From UBA6109 sp964506465 (GTDB lineage Bacteria; Desulfobacterota; Syntrophia; Syntrophales; UBA6109), in the NCBI GenBank assembly GCA_964506465.1, contig CAZDLM010000006.1, positions 1 through 64,000 on the forward strand: DNA of 64,000 nucleotides, written 5' to 3'. Positions within the stretch are counted from its first letter, which is position 1; each line of letters opens with the position of its first letter. Of this stretch, positions 28,267 through 37,527 are shown piece by piece. The notes under the pieces were generated by a model that worked only from the letters and a program-made list of their open reading frames with translations, did not search any database and was not told the DNA's origin. Position numbers and translations under genes: made by a program.

Positions 28267-30063
28267 TTATTCCCCTTCCTGAATGGCACCGGCCTTGCAC
28301 AGCTGACGGCAGACGGAACACCCGTTGCAGAGATCTCGATCGATTGAGGCGACGCCTTTCTTCCGTTTCTTGGAGACCGCCTGATTCCCCTCCTGAGGAT
28401 GGTCCATCTTATGCCAGGCAATGGCGGGACATCCCAGACCAAGACACAGCCTGCAGCCGGTGCAGCGCCCGGCATCGATCAGGAGCGGCTTGCCTGCTTC
28501 CGTTCTTCCCCTCTTGAACAGCACGCACGCGCGGTCCGATATGACGACCGACGGTCCCTCGGCCGCCAGTTCCTGTTTGATGATTTCTTCGGTTGCCTTC
28601 AGGTCATAGGGATCCACCTTGTGAACGCTGTTGATCCCCAAGGCCCTGACCAGCGCGACGAGATCGAGGCGCTGTGTTTCCTTTCCCATCAGCGTAAACC
28701 CCGTTGCCGGGTGTTCCTGCATGCCGGTCATGGCCGTCGTTCGGTTGTCGCAGATCACGACAAGAACATCACTCCGGTTGTAGGCCGCATTGAGGAGCGG
28801 CGTAATTCCCGAGTGTACAAACGTGGAATCGCCGATGACGCCCACGATCTTTCCCCTCCCCTTCTCGCCGAGTGCCTTGCTCATGCCGTGGGCCATGCCG
28901 ATGCTGGCGCCCATGCAGATGCAGGAATGCAGGCCCTCCAGGGGTTTCATAAAAGAAAGCGTGTAACAGCCGATGTCTCCGGCGACGAAGGCTTTCGACT
29001 TGCCCAGCACGTAGAAGAGTCCGCGATGGGGACAGCCGGGACAAAGGTTCGGCGGTCGGGGTGGAACCGTCGGCATTGCCGCGGCCTGCGGCGGCGCCTT
29101 TTTCGCTTTTCCCAGGGCCGCCGCGATCACTCCCGGATCGAACTCGTTCGTATAGGGGAAGCGTTCCTTGCCCTCGACGGGGATGCCCATCGCCCGGATC
29201 TGCTCTTCCAGAAAGGGGTCCAGCTCTTCGACCACGTAGATCCGCTTTACCCGGCGGGCGAATTCCCGGATCATCTTCTCCGGGAGTGGGTGGACCAGGC
29301 CGAGTTTGAGGAAGGAGTACCGGGGGAAGACGTCCTTGACGTAGTTGTAGGGCATTCCCGCCGTTATGATGCCGATCTCCGGATCGTCGATCTCGATACG
29401 GTTCTCCGGGAATTGTTCCGCAAAAGCCTTGAGCTTCTGCATCCGTTCTTCGACGATAACCCGTCGGACTCTGGCGTTTGCGGGAACCATGACATACTTG
29501 GCAGCGTCGAAACGAATGCCGGTAATATCTGCGAGAGCCCGCGGTTCCTCGGGATGAACGACCGACTTGGAATGGGAGACGCGCGTCGTCGAACGCAGGA
29601 ACACCGGAGTGTCGAAGGTCTCGCTGATCTCTACGGCAAGCTTGACGAACCGCCGGGCTTCGTCGGAGTCCGATGGTTCCAGCATGGGAATCTTGGCGAA
29701 TTTGGCGTAGTTCCTGTTGTCCTGCTCGTTCTGCGAGCTGTGGAGAGAGGGATCATCGGCGCTGACGATGACCAACGCTCCGTTCGTCCCAGTATAACTG
29801 ACCGTAAACAAGGGGTCCGCCGCGACGTTGACGCCCACATGCTTCATGACGACGAGGGCCTTGGCGCCCGCCAGGGCGGCTCCGATTCCCACCTCCATGG
29901 CCACCTTTTCATTGGGTGACCACTCGGCGTATACGCCTTCGTATTTCGAAAATTCTTCGATGATCTCGGTGCTGGGGGTTCCCGGATAAGCAGAGGCGAA
30001 ACGAACTCCGGATTCGTAGGCCCCCCTCGCGATCGCTTTATTTCCCGACATGAGAACGGTCAT
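28267..30063 (-). CDS. iorA: Indolepyruvate ferredoxin oxidoreductase, alpha subunit
   Basis: A 598-residue thiamine-diphosphate enzyme subunit. Residues 1-180 are the pyrimidine-binding domain (RFASAYPGTPSTEIIEEF). The TPP-binding region contains LCPGCPHRGLFYVLG and GDIGCYTL. Two ferredoxin-type [4Fe-4S] motifs close the protein: CTGCRLCLGLGCPAIAW and CNGCSVCRQLCKAG. The first has an altered spacing, common in IorA. The gene is followed directly by iorB. Acyl products would be aryl-CoAs such as phenylacetyl-CoA, linking it to aromatic amino-acid metabolism. Confidence 0.96.
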   Translation of the reverse strand: MTVLMSGNKAIARGAYESGVRFASAYPGTPSTEIIEEFSKYEGVYAEWSPNEKVAMEVGIGAALAGAKALVVMKHVGVNVAADPLFTVSYTGTNGALVIVSADDPSLHSSQNEQDNRNYAKFAKIPMLEPSDSDEARRFVKLAVEISETFDTPVFLRSTTRVSHSKSVVHPEEPRALADITGIRFDAAKYVMVPANARVRRVIVEERMQKLKAFAEQFPENRIEIDDPEIGIITAGMPYNYVKDVFPRYSFLKLGLVHPLPEKMIREFARRVKRIYVVEELDPFLEEQIRAMGIPVEGKERFPYTNEFDPGVIAAALGKAKKAPPQAAAMPTVPPRPPNLCPGCPHRGLFYVLGKSKAFVAGDIGCYTLSFMKPLEGLHSCICMGASIGMAHGMSKALGEKGRGKIVGVIGDSTFVHSGITPLLNAAYNRSDVLVVICDNRTTAMTGMQEHPATGFTLMGKETQRLDLVALVRALGINSVHKVDPYDLKATEEIIKQELAAEGPSVVISDRACVLFKRGRTEAGKPLLIDAGRCTGCRLCLGLGCPAIAWHKMDHPQEGNQAVSKKRKKGVASIDRDLCNGCSVCRQLCKAGAIQEGE

Positions 30064-30090
30064 TCTTCAGTACTCCTTGCCATCGCATCG

Positions 30091-30771
30091 TCAACCGAGC
30101 ATCGCGATTTTTCTCTTGAGAAGCATGACGACGGAAGGATCTTTCGTAGCGGACAGCGCCTTCCGGTAGTATTCCAGGGCGTTCTTCTTGTCGTTCATCT
30201 GCTCGTACATCCTCGCCATGTCCCGGAACAGGATCCCCTCGAAGAGGACACCCGATTTCATCTTTGTCGCCTTCTCCAACGAAGCCAGGGCTCCGGAATA
30301 ATTCTTCTTTTCTTCCTGGGAGAGCGCGAGTCCGCTCAGTGCCAAGACGATCAGCTCGCCATCAGGAGAGGATTGTTCAATGAACTTTTCGTAGCACGAG
30401 ATCGCGTCGTCGTAGCGCTGCGCCTGAAAGAAGAGATTTCCCAGTCGATAGAGTGCGATGCGCGCGGCCTTGCTCGCGGGGTAAGCCTTCACGAGTTCCT
30501 GGTATCCCTTGATGGCTTCCGCGTCGCGTGTCGCAGGCTGCGCCTTGAGATAACTGTCGTACGTTTTCAGGTAGAGGCTCTGCGCTTTGCTCTCAAGATT
30601 CATCCGGAAGAGAAACCATCCGGTGATGATCAGCGCCAGGCCGACCACGGAAATGGAGGAGATGTAAAGGGCTTTGCGATATTCTCGCGCAAATTGCATC
30701 ACCCTCTCGAGCAGTCTCTGCAGAAAATCCGGTTCCTGCAATTCCTTTTTTGTCACCTTCTGTGTGGCCAT
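30091..30771 (-). CDS. Membrane-anchored TPR protein (YfgM-like)
   Basis: A 226-residue protein with a cytoplasmic N-terminus, one membrane span (LYISSISVVGLALIITGWFLF, about residues 36-56) and a periplasmic TPR domain (ARIALYRLGNLFFQAQRYDDAISCYEKFI and later repeats). The layout resembles YfgM-type ancillary factors of the translocon. I chose the ATG at 30771, with AAGGGGAG just upstream. It sits between the thioesterase and iorA in a continuous minus-strand run. Confidence 0.78.
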   Translation of the reverse strand: MATQKVTKKELQEPDFLQRLLERVMQFAREYRKALYISSISVVGLALIITGWFLFRMNLESKAQSLYLKTYDSYLKAQPATRDAEAIKGYQELVKAYPASKAARIALYRLGNLFFQAQRYDDAISCYEKFIEQSSPDGELIVLALSGLALSQEEKKNYSGALASLEKATKMKSGVLFEGILFRDMARMYEQMNDKKNALEYYRKALSATKDPSVVMLLKRKIAMLG

Positions 30772-30802
30772 ATTGCTCCCCTTCCGGACGTCCCGCACTC
30801 CG

Positions 30803-31231
30803 TCACGATGGATCGGAGGAATTGAGCGGGTAGAATGGTGTCACCTTTTCCAGCAGAAAAGCCGGAAAACGCCGAACCCTGCCCTCGCGGTTCGTGCAGG
30901 CATGAACGGTATATCCCTCGACAAGACGGTTTTGCCTCGTCTCATCCCAAATGACGTACTCGAAACGAATGCTGGCGCGCCTCAGGTGGTCGATCCAGGT
31001 TTCGACCTCGAGGACTTGATCATAACGCGCCGACTGAAGATAGTGACAGAAAACCTTCGTCAGGGGGAGCTGATAACCCGCAGCTTCCATATCTGCATAA
31101 ACCATCCCCATGTCGCGAAACAATTCATTCCGGCCGATCTCAAACCAGCGGATGTAATTCGTGTGATAAACGATGCCCATGGCATCCGTATCGGCATAGA
31201 TCACGCGGATCTTAGTGAAGTTCTTTTTCAA
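30803..31231 (-). CDS. YbgC/4HBT-family acyl-CoA thioesterase
   Basis: A 142-residue hot-dog fold thioesterase. The motif YADTDAMGIVYHTNYIRWFE carries the Asp nucleophile of the 4-hydroxybenzoyl-CoA thioesterase family. Candidate substrates are short-chain or aromatic acyl-CoAs. The start lies within the last 20 bases of the apgM-like gene. The neighbouring iorAB genes make an aryl-CoA substrate conceivable, but that is inference. Confidence 0.9.
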   Translation of the reverse strand: MKKNFTKIRVIYADTDAMGIVYHTNYIRWFEIGRNELFRDMGMVYADMEAAGYQLPLTKVFCHYLQSARYDQVLEVETWIDHLRRASIRFEYVIWDETRQNRLVEGYTVHACTNREGRVRRFPAFLLEKVTPFYPLNSSDPS

Positions 31232-32450
31232 TCCGCCCTCTCCAATCGCCTAGGAACATCTCCAGAAGCCGATAACCCGGAGACACCAGGATCCCCGTTT
31301 CCTTCGCCTGATTTTCTCCAAAAGCGACGGCGTTCTCCAGGTTCTCATCCGGGTTCGATGAGAAAACGGCGAACGGAGACGGCTCTGATGAATGGGTCTT
31401 GATGGAAATCGGCGTGGGGTGGTCGCTCAGAACCAGAATTCGGTATTCCGGATAGGATTTGACGCCTTTCAAAATGGCCCCCACGATCTTTTCATCGAAA
31501 TCTTCGATCGCCTTGATCTTCCCCTCGAGATTGCCCTCGTGGCCCATCTCGTCGGGGGCTTCAACGTGAAGAAATATGAAGCTCAGCCTGCCGAGAGATT
31601 CAAGCGCCTTCTGCGCCTTTCCGGCATAGTTGGTGTCGATATAACCCGTCGCGCCCTCTACACGGATGACCTCAAGCCCCGCATAGACACCGATGCCGTT
31701 CAAGAGATCCACCGCGGAAATGACGCCTCCTCCGCTGAGGTTGAAGCGGCTCGTCAAGCGTTCGAAGACCGGCGCCCTCCCCTGGCCCCACAGCCAGATG
31801 GAGTTGGCGGCCTTGTGGCCTGAAAGGTTCCGCTGCCGGTTGACGGGGTGACGCGCCAGAAAATCCCGGGAGATCTCCATCAGGCGCACGATCGGACCGG
31901 CCGCCTCTCCCTGCGGCAGATAGGGATCAATCATCTTTCCGCTGATGTCGTGCGGGGGAGTCGTGACGACGGCTTCCGAGCCGCCCCTCCACACGCAGAG
32001 ATGGCGATACCCGACGCCCGGGTAGAACTGGAATTCCGCACTGCCGAACGCCTGATTGAACTCCTCGATGATGCGTCTGGATTCGCCGGAGGTGATATGT
32101 CCGGCAGTGAAATCGTCCATCACCGCTTGTCCTCCGGCGTCGCCGATCGTCACCAGATTGCAGCGGAATGCCACGTCCTGCGGGCCCAGACGCACACCCA
32201 TATTCGCCGCTTCGAGCGGACCGCGCCCTGAGTAACTCTCGACCGGGTTGTAGCCCAGGACGCTCAAGGTGGCGACGTCGCTTCCCGGCGTGAAGCCTGA
32301 AGGAATCGTGTCGATTCTGCCGACGGTTCCTTCCGCCGCGATCCGGTCCATATTTGGAGTCCGGGCGTATTCCAGAGGCGTCTTGCCGCCCAGTTCCGCA
32401 AGTGGAAGGTCGGCCATGCCGTCGCCCAGCAGTATCAAGTATTTCATCAC
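31212..32450 (-). CDS. Archaeal-type phosphoglycerate-mutase homologue, proposed homoserine kinase
   Basis: A 412-residue alkaline-phosphatase-superfamily protein related to archaeal cofactor-independent phosphoglycerate mutase. Asp10 (LILLGDGMADLP) and Ser57 (PGSDVATLS) hold the positions of the metal ligand and phosphoserine, and DHPTPISIKTHSSEP near residue 345 supplies further ligands. One branch of this family is known as a proposed homoserine kinase because it accompanies threonine genes. That fits here: the ATG overlaps the hom stop by 4 bases. No GHMP-type thrB is in the window. A mutase role cannot be excluded from motifs alone. Confidence 0.85.
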   Translation of the reverse strand: MMKYLILLGDGMADLPLAELGGKTPLEYARTPNMDRIAAEGTVGRIDTIPSGFTPGSDVATLSVLGYNPVESYSGRGPLEAANMGVRLGPQDVAFRCNLVTIGDAGGQAVMDDFTAGHITSGESRRIIEEFNQAFGSAEFQFYPGVGYRHLCVWRGGSEAVVTTPPHDISGKMIDPYLPQGEAAGPIVRLMEISRDFLARHPVNRQRNLSGHKAANSIWLWGQGRAPVFERLTSRFNLSGGGVISAVDLLNGIGVYAGLEVIRVEGATGYIDTNYAGKAQKALESLGRLSFIFLHVEAPDEMGHEGNLEGKIKAIEDFDEKIVGAILKGVKSYPEYRILVLSDHPTPISIKTHSSEPSPFAVFSSNPDENLENAVAFGENQAKETGILVSPGYRLLEMFLGDWRGRIEKELH

Positions 32451-33757
32451 AGGTTCTCGTCCTCAATACGAATTACCGCGGTCTTTCCCTGGACGATGTC
32501 AAGACGGTCAATTTCGTTCAAAGCGTCCCGGACGTTCTTCTCCAGAGACCGGTAGGTCGTCATGACGACGGGCACCGGCCCCGTCTGCTTTCTGCCCTTC
32601 TGGATCACTGCGGCGATGCTGATATTGTGCTGCCCCAGGATGCCGGATATCTTGGACAGCACACCCGGGCGATCCACCGCCGCGAAGCGAAAATAGTAAT
32701 TGGTGACGATGTTTTCAAAGGGCATCAGGACGATGTCGTCGATGGTATCTTCATGCTGGGAACGGGATGGCACGCGGCAACTGATGCCCTTCAGGATATC
32801 CCGGGCGGTATCCACCAGGTCGCTGACAACGGCGCTCGCCGTGGGCATCATCCCGGCCCCTTGCCCATAGAGGAACACCGAACCCGAGGCGTCCCCAATG
32901 ACATGAAAGGCGTTGAAATTGGCATTCACACTGGCCAGAAGGTGATCGTTAGGGATCATGGTCGGATGGATTCTGGCCTCAATCGTTCCGTCCCGGTCAG
33001 CGGCAATGGCCAGCAGCTTTATCCGATAGCCCAGCTCTCCTGCAAATTCGATGTCCTGCGGCGTGATGCCCGTGATCCCTTCGCGATAGAGATCCTTCAG
33101 AAGCACCTTCTTGCCATAGGCAAGCGACAGGAGGATTGCCAGCTTATGGGCGGTGTCGATTCCTTCAACGTCAAACGTCGGATCGGCTTCGGCAAAACCG
33201 AGCGCCTGCGCCTCCTTCAGTACGACATCGAAGGGCTTGTGCTCATCCGTCATTTTCGAGAGGATGAAATTGGCCGTGCCATTGAGGATGCCGAAAATCG
33301 AGCATATCCGGTTGGCCGCGAGGCTTTCCTTCATCACCTTGATGATGGGGATTGTCCCTCCCACACTCGCCTCAAACCCGATGTTGCGGCCCTGTTTTTC
33401 CGCTTCGCCGAAGATCTCGTTGCCATGGACGGCGAGCAAGGCCTTGTTCGCCGTAACGACATGCTTCTTCTGATCAAGAGCGCGCAGGATGAAGGAACGG
33501 GCCGGTTCGTAGCCGCCGACCAACTCGATCACGATGTCGATTTCCGGATCGTCCAGAATCTCCGAAGCGTCCGTCGTCAGGAGCGAAGCGGGGACATCCA
33601 CGGCCCGCGGCGTTTTCAGATCAAGGTCGGCGATTCTCTTCAGGTGAAGGTCAGCCCCCACCCTTCTAGCCAGCAAATCGGCATTCTGCCGGAGCAGTTT
33701 CACAACTCCCGTTCCAATAGTTCCGAATCCGATCAATCCGACGGAAATGCTTTTCAT
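32447..33757 (-). CDS. hom: Homoserine dehydrogenase
   Basis: Reduces aspartate semialdehyde to homoserine for threonine and methionine synthesis. The 436-residue protein has an N-terminal Rossmann motif (VGLIGFGTIGTGVV), the TANKALLAVHG segment, the catalytic region GILNGTANFILSKM with FAEADPTFDVEGIDTAHKL, and a C-terminal ACT domain (RFAAVDRPGVLSKISGILGQHNISI), the usual site of threonine feedback. It is not fused to aspartokinase. It is 84 bases downstream of recG and overlaps the next gene. Confidence 0.97.
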   Translation of the reverse strand: MKSISVGLIGFGTIGTGVVKLLRQNADLLARRVGADLHLKRIADLDLKTPRAVDVPASLLTTDASEILDDPEIDIVIELVGGYEPARSFILRALDQKKHVVTANKALLAVHGNEIFGEAEKQGRNIGFEASVGGTIPIIKVMKESLAANRICSIFGILNGTANFILSKMTDEHKPFDVVLKEAQALGFAEADPTFDVEGIDTAHKLAILLSLAYGKKVLLKDLYREGITGITPQDIEFAGELGYRIKLLAIAADRDGTIEARIHPTMIPNDHLLASVNANFNAFHVIGDASGSVFLYGQGAGMMPTASAVVSDLVDTARDILKGISCRVPSRSQHEDTIDDIVLMPFENIVTNYYFRFAAVDRPGVLSKISGILGQHNISIAAVIQKGRKQTGPVPVVMTTYRSLEKNVRDALNEIDRLDIVQGKTAVIRIEDENL

Positions 33758-33841
33758 CTTGAGGTTCTCCGTTGTTCGCCCCGAGCGGCGTTGGGTTTCT
33801 ATATCAGCTTCACGATGTTTGTCAAAGCAAAATCCACGCTT

Positions 33842-36295
33842 TCAGCCGGTTTTTGCCAGTTCAAGCCTTCCCTCCCACCGCTTCAGCACGACGGCGCGAA
33901 GCAGGCGATTCCCGGGTTTCGTCAAATCGGGGTCATCTTCGATGACGGAGAATGCATCTGTCCTTGCATCCCCCAGGAGCTTCATGTCGCGAATGACGTT
34001 GGCGACCCGGAAATCCGGAATCCCCGATTGCCGCGTGCCCATGAATTCTCCGGGGCCGCGGATGGCGAGATCTTCTTCGGCAATCCGGAATCCGTCGTTG
34101 GTCAATTCCATGATTCGCAGCCTTTTCCTGGAGTCCTCCGTCGTCGTTTTCTGAACCATCAGAATGCAACGTGACGGAATATCGCTTCGCCCGACCCTTC
34201 CCCTCAACTGATGGAGCTGAGACAGTCCAAAACGCTCCGCATGTTCGATGACCATGAGGGATGCCTGGGGAACGTCGATGCCGACTTCAATGACGGTGGT
34301 TGCAACCAGGAGCCGAATGTCCCCTTTGCCGAAAGCCGACATGACGGCGCTCTTGTCGCTTTCCTTCATCTTGCCGTGGATGAGTCCGATCGGATAGCCG
34401 GGAAAGACGTCCTTTGCGAGGTGCCCCGCCATGCGGGTCGCATCCTTCAAATCGAGCGCCTCCGACTCTTCAACCAGCGGATAGACGATGAAGACCTGCT
34501 GACCTTCATCGAGCACGCCGCGCACGATCTCGTAAAGGCGGTCCCGATGCCGCTCATAGAATACCTTGGTCGCCACGGGGAGTTTCCCCGGCGGCATCTC
34601 GTCAAGAACCGAGGCGTCAAGATCTCCGTAGAGGGTCATGGAGAGCGTCCTGGGGATCGGCGTCGCCGTCATGACCAGCACATGGGGGTTCCGCCCTTTT
34701 TCCCTCAGAGCCGCGCGCTGGACGACGCCGAAGCGGTGCTGCTCATCGATGACGGCCATGCCCAGATTGCGGAAATCCGTGTCCTGCTGGATCAGCGCGT
34801 GCGTACCGACAACGATGGAAATCCGGCCCCGGGCGATCTCCTCCTGGACCGCCTTTTTCACCGACGCGCCCATCCCGCCCGTGAGGATCGCGACCTTCAG
34901 GTTCAGCTCTGCGCACCAGTGCCGGATGTTCGAATAATGCTGCGCTGCAAGAATTTCCGTAGGCGCCATGATGGCCGCCTGATAACCGTTCGCGCATGCC
35001 ATGATCAGGGCCGACATGGCAACGACGGTCTTGCCGGATCCCACATCCCCCTGGAGAAGTCTGCTCATCGGCCGGCCGCTGGAAACGTCGCGCTCGATTT
35101 CGTCAATGACGCGTTTCTGTGCCGACGTCAGTTCAAAAGGCAGGATCCGATGAAAGTCGCTCATCATCGACGTTCCTCCTTGCAGCAATGGACCGTTCTG
35201 GTCGAGGCTCCCCTTCTTCCTCAGCGCCATGCCCAATTGAAAGAAGAAGAATTCATCGTAGACGATCCTCCGGTGCGCGAGGGAGGCGGCATCGTTATAG
35301 ACATTCACGTCGCTGTCTGCGGGCGGAAAATGGACATCCTCGAACGCTTTCTGGATCGATCGGAGTCCTCTCGACTTCGAAAGAGTTTCCGGAATCGGAC
35401 TCAACACCAGCGGCGCGTAGCGCAGCACGGCTTCCTTCATGATCCGGCGGACGTTCTTCTGATGAAGTCCCTCCGTTTCGGAATAGATGGGAACGATTCT
35501 TCGGAAATTCAGCGATTCCTCTTCATCGTCGCCGATCAGCTCGAGATCCGGATGGACCATGTTCATGGCGGACTGAAAGCTGCTGATTTCTCCCGAGAGG
35601 ACGAACCGGGCGTCCTTCTTGAGGAGTTTCTGCAGATACCCCGAAGAGCCGTGGAACCATTTGGCCGTCAGGGATCCGGAATCGTCCGCGAAAACGGCTT
35701 CCAGTACACCCTTCCTCGCGTAACGCCTCACTTCGGCATGGACGACCCTTGCCACGACGGTTTCTCTGCAGCCCACCCGGGCATCCGCGATCTTCTTGAT
35801 CAACCTCCGGTCTTCGTAGCGCCTTGGCAGAAAATAGAGCAGATCTTCTATGATGCGAATGGCCTTCCTTTCGAATTGTGACGAGATGCGCGGCCCCACG
35901 CCCTTGATGAAACGAATTGGCCGGCTCAGTTCGCTGAAAGACTTGTCGACATCCGGGGAAGTCGAATCCTCCGGATAATCCAGTGGCGGCGGCGCCTGGA
36001 GGACCTTCGCCGCAGTTCCCGGCAGGTGTTTCCGCAGCATGCGAATGTCCTGAAGAACGTTTTCGAAATGCGCCTGTCTCGCAGCGGAAGACACCGTCTC
36101 CAGCGATAATACGGACGCTTCGAGACTCTTGAAGAAGGGCTCTGCCTCACCCCAACCCTCCGTGCTGAGGACCCGCCGCAGGCAATCCGTCATGGCCGTC
36201 AGGCCGGACGCCAACCCGATCACGTTGCGGTGCGGATTGCGCAGGGCGAAAAGGACGGGGCTTTCAATCCTGTCGAGGATGTCGGCTGATTCCAC
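33842..36295 (-). CDS. recG: ATP-dependent DNA helicase RecG
   Basis: Remodels stalled forks and Holliday junctions. The 817 residues exceed the roughly 690 of E. coli because of an extra N-terminal region of about 120 residues before LSRPIRFIKGVGPRISSQFERKAI. The wedge domain follows, then Walker A GDVGSGKTVVAMSAL, the DEQHRFGV box (DExH), and the C-terminal helicase motifs RVGRSDIPSRCILM. N-terminally extended RecG is common outside the gammaproteobacteria. It heads the long minus-strand run that includes hom and iorAB. Confidence 0.96.
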   Translation of the reverse strand: MESADILDRIESPVLFALRNPHRNVIGLASGLTAMTDCLRRVLSTEGWGEAEPFFKSLEASVLSLETVSSAARQAHFENVLQDIRMLRKHLPGTAAKVLQAPPPLDYPEDSTSPDVDKSFSELSRPIRFIKGVGPRISSQFERKAIRIIEDLLYFLPRRYEDRRLIKKIADARVGCRETVVARVVHAEVRRYARKGVLEAVFADDSGSLTAKWFHGSSGYLQKLLKKDARFVLSGEISSFQSAMNMVHPDLELIGDDEEESLNFRRIVPIYSETEGLHQKNVRRIMKEAVLRYAPLVLSPIPETLSKSRGLRSIQKAFEDVHFPPADSDVNVYNDAASLAHRRIVYDEFFFFQLGMALRKKGSLDQNGPLLQGGTSMMSDFHRILPFELTSAQKRVIDEIERDVSSGRPMSRLLQGDVGSGKTVVAMSALIMACANGYQAAIMAPTEILAAQHYSNIRHWCAELNLKVAILTGGMGASVKKAVQEEIARGRISIVVGTHALIQQDTDFRNLGMAVIDEQHRFGVVQRAALREKGRNPHVLVMTATPIPRTLSMTLYGDLDASVLDEMPPGKLPVATKVFYERHRDRLYEIVRGVLDEGQQVFIVYPLVEESEALDLKDATRMAGHLAKDVFPGYPIGLIHGKMKESDKSAVMSAFGKGDIRLLVATTVIEVGIDVPQASLMVIEHAERFGLSQLHQLRGRVGRSDIPSRCILMVQKTTTEDSRKRLRIMELTNDGFRIAEEDLAIRGPGEFMGTRQSGIPDFRVANVIRDMKLLGDARTDAFSVIEDDPDLTKPGNRLLRAVVLKRWEGRLELAKTG

Positions 36296-36382
36296 GACGG
36301 CTCCATGGGAATTTATCTAATGAATTCAGAGATAAACACGTGTCCCCGTTAGCAGATCTCATGCCGTTTGGCAAGGAAAGAA

Positions 36383-36411
36383 TTGACAACACCTGTCGAT
36401 TACGTTAGAAA
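36383..36411 (+). promoter_or_regulatory. Candidate promoter for purM
   Basis: TTGACA at 36383-36388, a 17-base spacer, and TAGAAA at 36406-36411, about 70 bases upstream of the purM ATG in the divergent recG-purM gap. The -35 is perfect and the -10 matches 4 of 6. Confidence 0.6.
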
Positions 36412-36480
36412 AATCGTCCTCGAGACCTCTTCGACAGGGCACTCTCAAGACCGCAACGGACTCTATCTGACGGAGAAATC

Positions 36481-37524
36481 ATGAAAGAAAAGACATCCTA
36501 CAGAAGCGCCGGCGTCGATATCGACAGGGCGAACCGCTTTATCGACCTCATAAAGCCTATGATCAAGACTACTTCGCGCAAAGAGGTCATGGGATCCGTC
36601 GGCGGATTCGGAGGACTCTTCCACCTCGATGTCGCCCGCTACAAGGATCCGGTCCTGGTATCCTCCACAGATGGCGTCGGTACGAAGCTCAAGATTGCGC
36701 AGATGCTGGACAAGCACGACACGATCGGCATTGATCTGGTCGCGATGTCCGTCAACGATGTCGCCGTCCAAGGCGCCGAGCCGCTCTTTTTCCTGGACTA
36801 CCTGGCGGCCGGCAAAGTTCACCTCGAGAAATCCATCGCCATTGTAGAGGGGATCGTCAAGGGATGCCGGGAGGCCGGTTGCGCGCTGCTCGGCGGCGAG
36901 ACCGCAGAAATGCCCGGTTTCTATCCGGATGACGAATATGACCTGGCCGGCTTCTGCGTCGGAGTCGTAGACGCCGAGCGCATGATCGACGGCTCCGCCA
37001 TCCGCGTCGGCGACAAGATAGTCGGCATTGCATCCAGCGGTCTTCACAGCAATGGTTTTTCCCTGGCCCGCAAAGCCCTGTTCGAAAAGGCCGGGTTGCA
37101 CGTAGAGGACCGCATCGACGGGCTCGATCAATCGCTCGGACTCGAATTGCTCAAGCCGACGAAGATCTATGTGAAGCCCCTCCTGAACCTGTTCAAGAAT
37201 TTTACCGTCAAAGGCCTTGTGCACATCACCGGCGGCGGATTTTTCGACAACATCCCGAGGATCGTTCCCTCTCCGTGCCGCGCGGTCATCGTCAGAGGCA
37301 GTTGGGACATTCCGCGGATCTTCTCCGTCATTCAGAAGGCGGGCAACGTGGAAGACCACGAAATGATGCGCGTATTCAATATGGGGGTCGGAATGATGAT
37401 CGTCATTCCCGAAAGAGAGGCTTCCGAAGTCATCGAGCGGCTGCAAAAACTTGGTGAACACGCCTCGCTCATCGGTACGATTGAGAAACGCGAAAGCGGG
37501 CAGCCCCCGGTTATTGTGGTGTAG
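36481..37524 (+). CDS. purM: Phosphoribosylformylglycinamidine cyclo-ligase (AIR synthetase)
   Basis: Converts FGAM to AIR with ATP in purine synthesis. The 347-residue length is normal. The signatures YRSAGVDIDRANRFIDLIK, SSTDGVGTKLKIAQM and the GGGFFDNIPRI loop are all present, as is the ETAEMPGFY segment. The gene opens the plus-strand run and is followed by purN after 3 bases. Confidence 0.97.
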   Translation: MKEKTSYRSAGVDIDRANRFIDLIKPMIKTTSRKEVMGSVGGFGGLFHLDVARYKDPVLVSSTDGVGTKLKIAQMLDKHDTIGIDLVAMSVNDVAVQGAEPLFFLDYLAAGKVHLEKSIAIVEGIVKGCREAGCALLGGETAEMPGFYPDDEYDLAGFCVGVVDAERMIDGSAIRVGDKIVGIASSGLHSNGFSLARKALFEKAGLHVEDRIDGLDQSLGLELLKPTKIYVKPLLNLFKNFTVKGLVHITGGGFFDNIPRIVPSPCRAVIVRGSWDIPRIFSVIQKAGNVEDHEMMRVFNMGVGMMIVIPEREASEVIERLQKLGEHASLIGTIEKRESGQPPVIVV

Positions 37525-37527
37525 ACG

